In this document: one piece after another, positions 62,773-64,000 of the stretch
Layout of the letters: the number at the start of each line of letters is the position of its first letter
Position numbering within the stretch: the first letter of the stretch is position 1
Assembly: GCA_006937955.1 (NCBI GenBank)
Contig: SSNP01000035.1
Coordinates: forward strand, 3,648,463 to 3,712,462
Length of the DNA stretch: 64,000 bases
Reading direction: 5' to 3'
Source of the DNA: Pachypanchax playfairii
Lineage: Eukaryota > Chordata > Actinopteri > Cyprinodontiformes > Aplocheilidae
Notes under the pieces: model-generated
What the model saw: the letters and a program-made list of their open reading frames with translations, nothing else
Told to the model about the DNA's origin: nothing
The model's database searches: none
Made by a program: the position numbers and the translations under genes

Positions 62773-64000
62773 GACCCAAATGAATAACTACTGCTATAAA
62801 ACAGCTTCAATTTTCAAAATGTCATCAAAGTTTATTCAAGCATCATTTTATAATTTAGTCTTACACAGAGATTTAAAAATAAACTCACCTGCAACAAAAT
62901 GTTGCACTTCTACTGCATGCAGTCAATTAAAGCTTCTGCTAAAATATCTAAGTTAAAGTTAAATTTGCAGCGTTGTAAAAGTTTATAAAATTACATCCAC
63001 ATGAACTGATTTGAAGACTGGAGTTGTTTTAATGAGGTAGTAATATATTTTGGTCTTGGCCATAAGCGTCTCCATCTTATTAGATTTTAAACTCTTTTTC
63101 TCCAAATTGAGGCCATTCATGCAGCTATAATCAACGGGTGAGATTTTCCTTCTACCTTTTACACAGAAAAACAACTTCAAAATGACCAGAAATATTCCAT
63201 TGAGAATTTTTTTTAAAGACAAACTGTGTTGATTAGTCTTACAAGCCAACAAGTTCATGAACTATGACTTGTTTTGGCAGCTTACAGACAAATACACTCT
63301 TGAAAAACCACCAAATGGTATTGATTAGCTTTTACTCCAAAGAATCAAACAGCCACAGCCTGTTTTGGTGCACAGATTTTGGAGGACGCTTCCAGAATTT
63401 AACTTTGTCTTCCAGGAACTTTACAGTAGGGGGTAAAAATAAAGATCAGCCCAGATTTACACAAAGAGCAGAGCGGAATAATAATGTTCATTCACAGCAA
63501 CTTTGTTCCGGTAGTTTTAGAAGTGCATCTGCTATAGTTCTCTGCTTTGGAGACAGATGGAATCTATGAGTCAACTTACTCACCAGAGTTTGTAAGAACT
63601 CTGAACTAAAACTCTGAGAAAATTTTTACAAGCATCAGGTGAAAAATAAAATAAATTAACATTTGTTCAAGTTAAAGACAATGTTTAAACGTTATTAAAG
63701 AAAGTTACCAATATTGTTTAGAAAAAGTATTGTTCAAGGGTTGAAACGCTCAGAAAATAACAGCAACTGTATATTTTAAGCTCCTCCAGTTTACGGTTAC
63801 AAAAGATACTCTGGGAAAATGACGAAGTTATTAAGAATACAGTTGGAGAAACATGAACATTTTTGGGAGCAATTTTGGACAGGCTGGTATCTGAGTAGTC
63901 AGATATGGTTTGTCAAGTTTCATATTCTTTCTAGAACAATGTTCATTGAATAGATTAGATAAAAGTGAAGATGTTTGGTCATAATCAACACAAACACATT
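62773..64000. other. No gene seen
   Basis: AT-rich intergenic sequence to the window end. No exon, repeat or RNA gene was recognised. Confidence 0.4.

Overview
This is a vertebrate nuclear window, almost certainly from a teleost fish. It has compact multi-exon genes split by GT-AG introns, low overall GC, and very many fish-type transposon remnants: TTAA-flanked MITEs, hAT, Kolobok, Penelope, non-LTR LINE tails and a tRNA-derived SINE. Nothing in it looks prokaryotic.

Four genes can be rebuilt exon by exon. All four lie on the minus strand. (1) sec61g (16869-19467 coding) encodes the gamma subunit of the ER translocon. (2) and (3) are two head-to-tail short-chain dehydrogenases of the RDH11/RDH12/RDH13 group (24201-33717 and 34602-36684). 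They have the same seven-exon plan, and six of the seven exons have identical lengths, so they are a tandem duplication. The upstream copy stays compact (2.1 kb); the downstream copy has swollen to 9.5 kb through insertions in its introns. (4) tnfrsf11a/RANK (46650-58738) is a TNF-receptor with signal peptide, cysteine-rich repeats, one membrane span, a large cytoplasmic exon and two conserved PVQE-type TRAF-binding motifs. A plus-strand terminal exon (16188-16333) with its own poly(A) signal ends tail-to-tail against sec61g. Its gene is not recognised; a possible earlier exon lies at 6418-6466.

Layout: 1-16187 is gene-poor, with MITEs, a LINE tail, a TE-like block containing a tandem 140-bp unit, and one stretch that could be a conserved regulatory element (about 11340-11600). 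16188-19830 holds the convergent pair, with one transposon in each sec61g coding intron. 19830-24200 is intergenic. 24201-36690 is the rdh pair. 36690-46650 is intergenic and repeat-rich, with a Kolobok element nested in an older MITE, Penelope-like ribozyme-like motifs and a helicase-type transposon scar. 46650-58740 is RANK. 58740-64000 is intergenic with one more MITE.

The most interesting material is in the mobile DNA. There is a Penelope-like GIY-YIG tail whose hammerhead-like terminal sequence is present as a 114-bp inverted pair inside an rdh intron, a second unrelated copy of the same ribozyme-like architecture at 40.9 kb, and a Kolobok element that keeps the start of a THAP zinc finger and sits in a MITE whose two other copies give the empty target site. 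Other points are a GC-AG intron in one rdh paralogue, a 10-N assembly gap in a poly-G tract in the other, and an unresolved splice phase at the large RANK exon. Every call is by reading and translation only; no alignment or database search was run.
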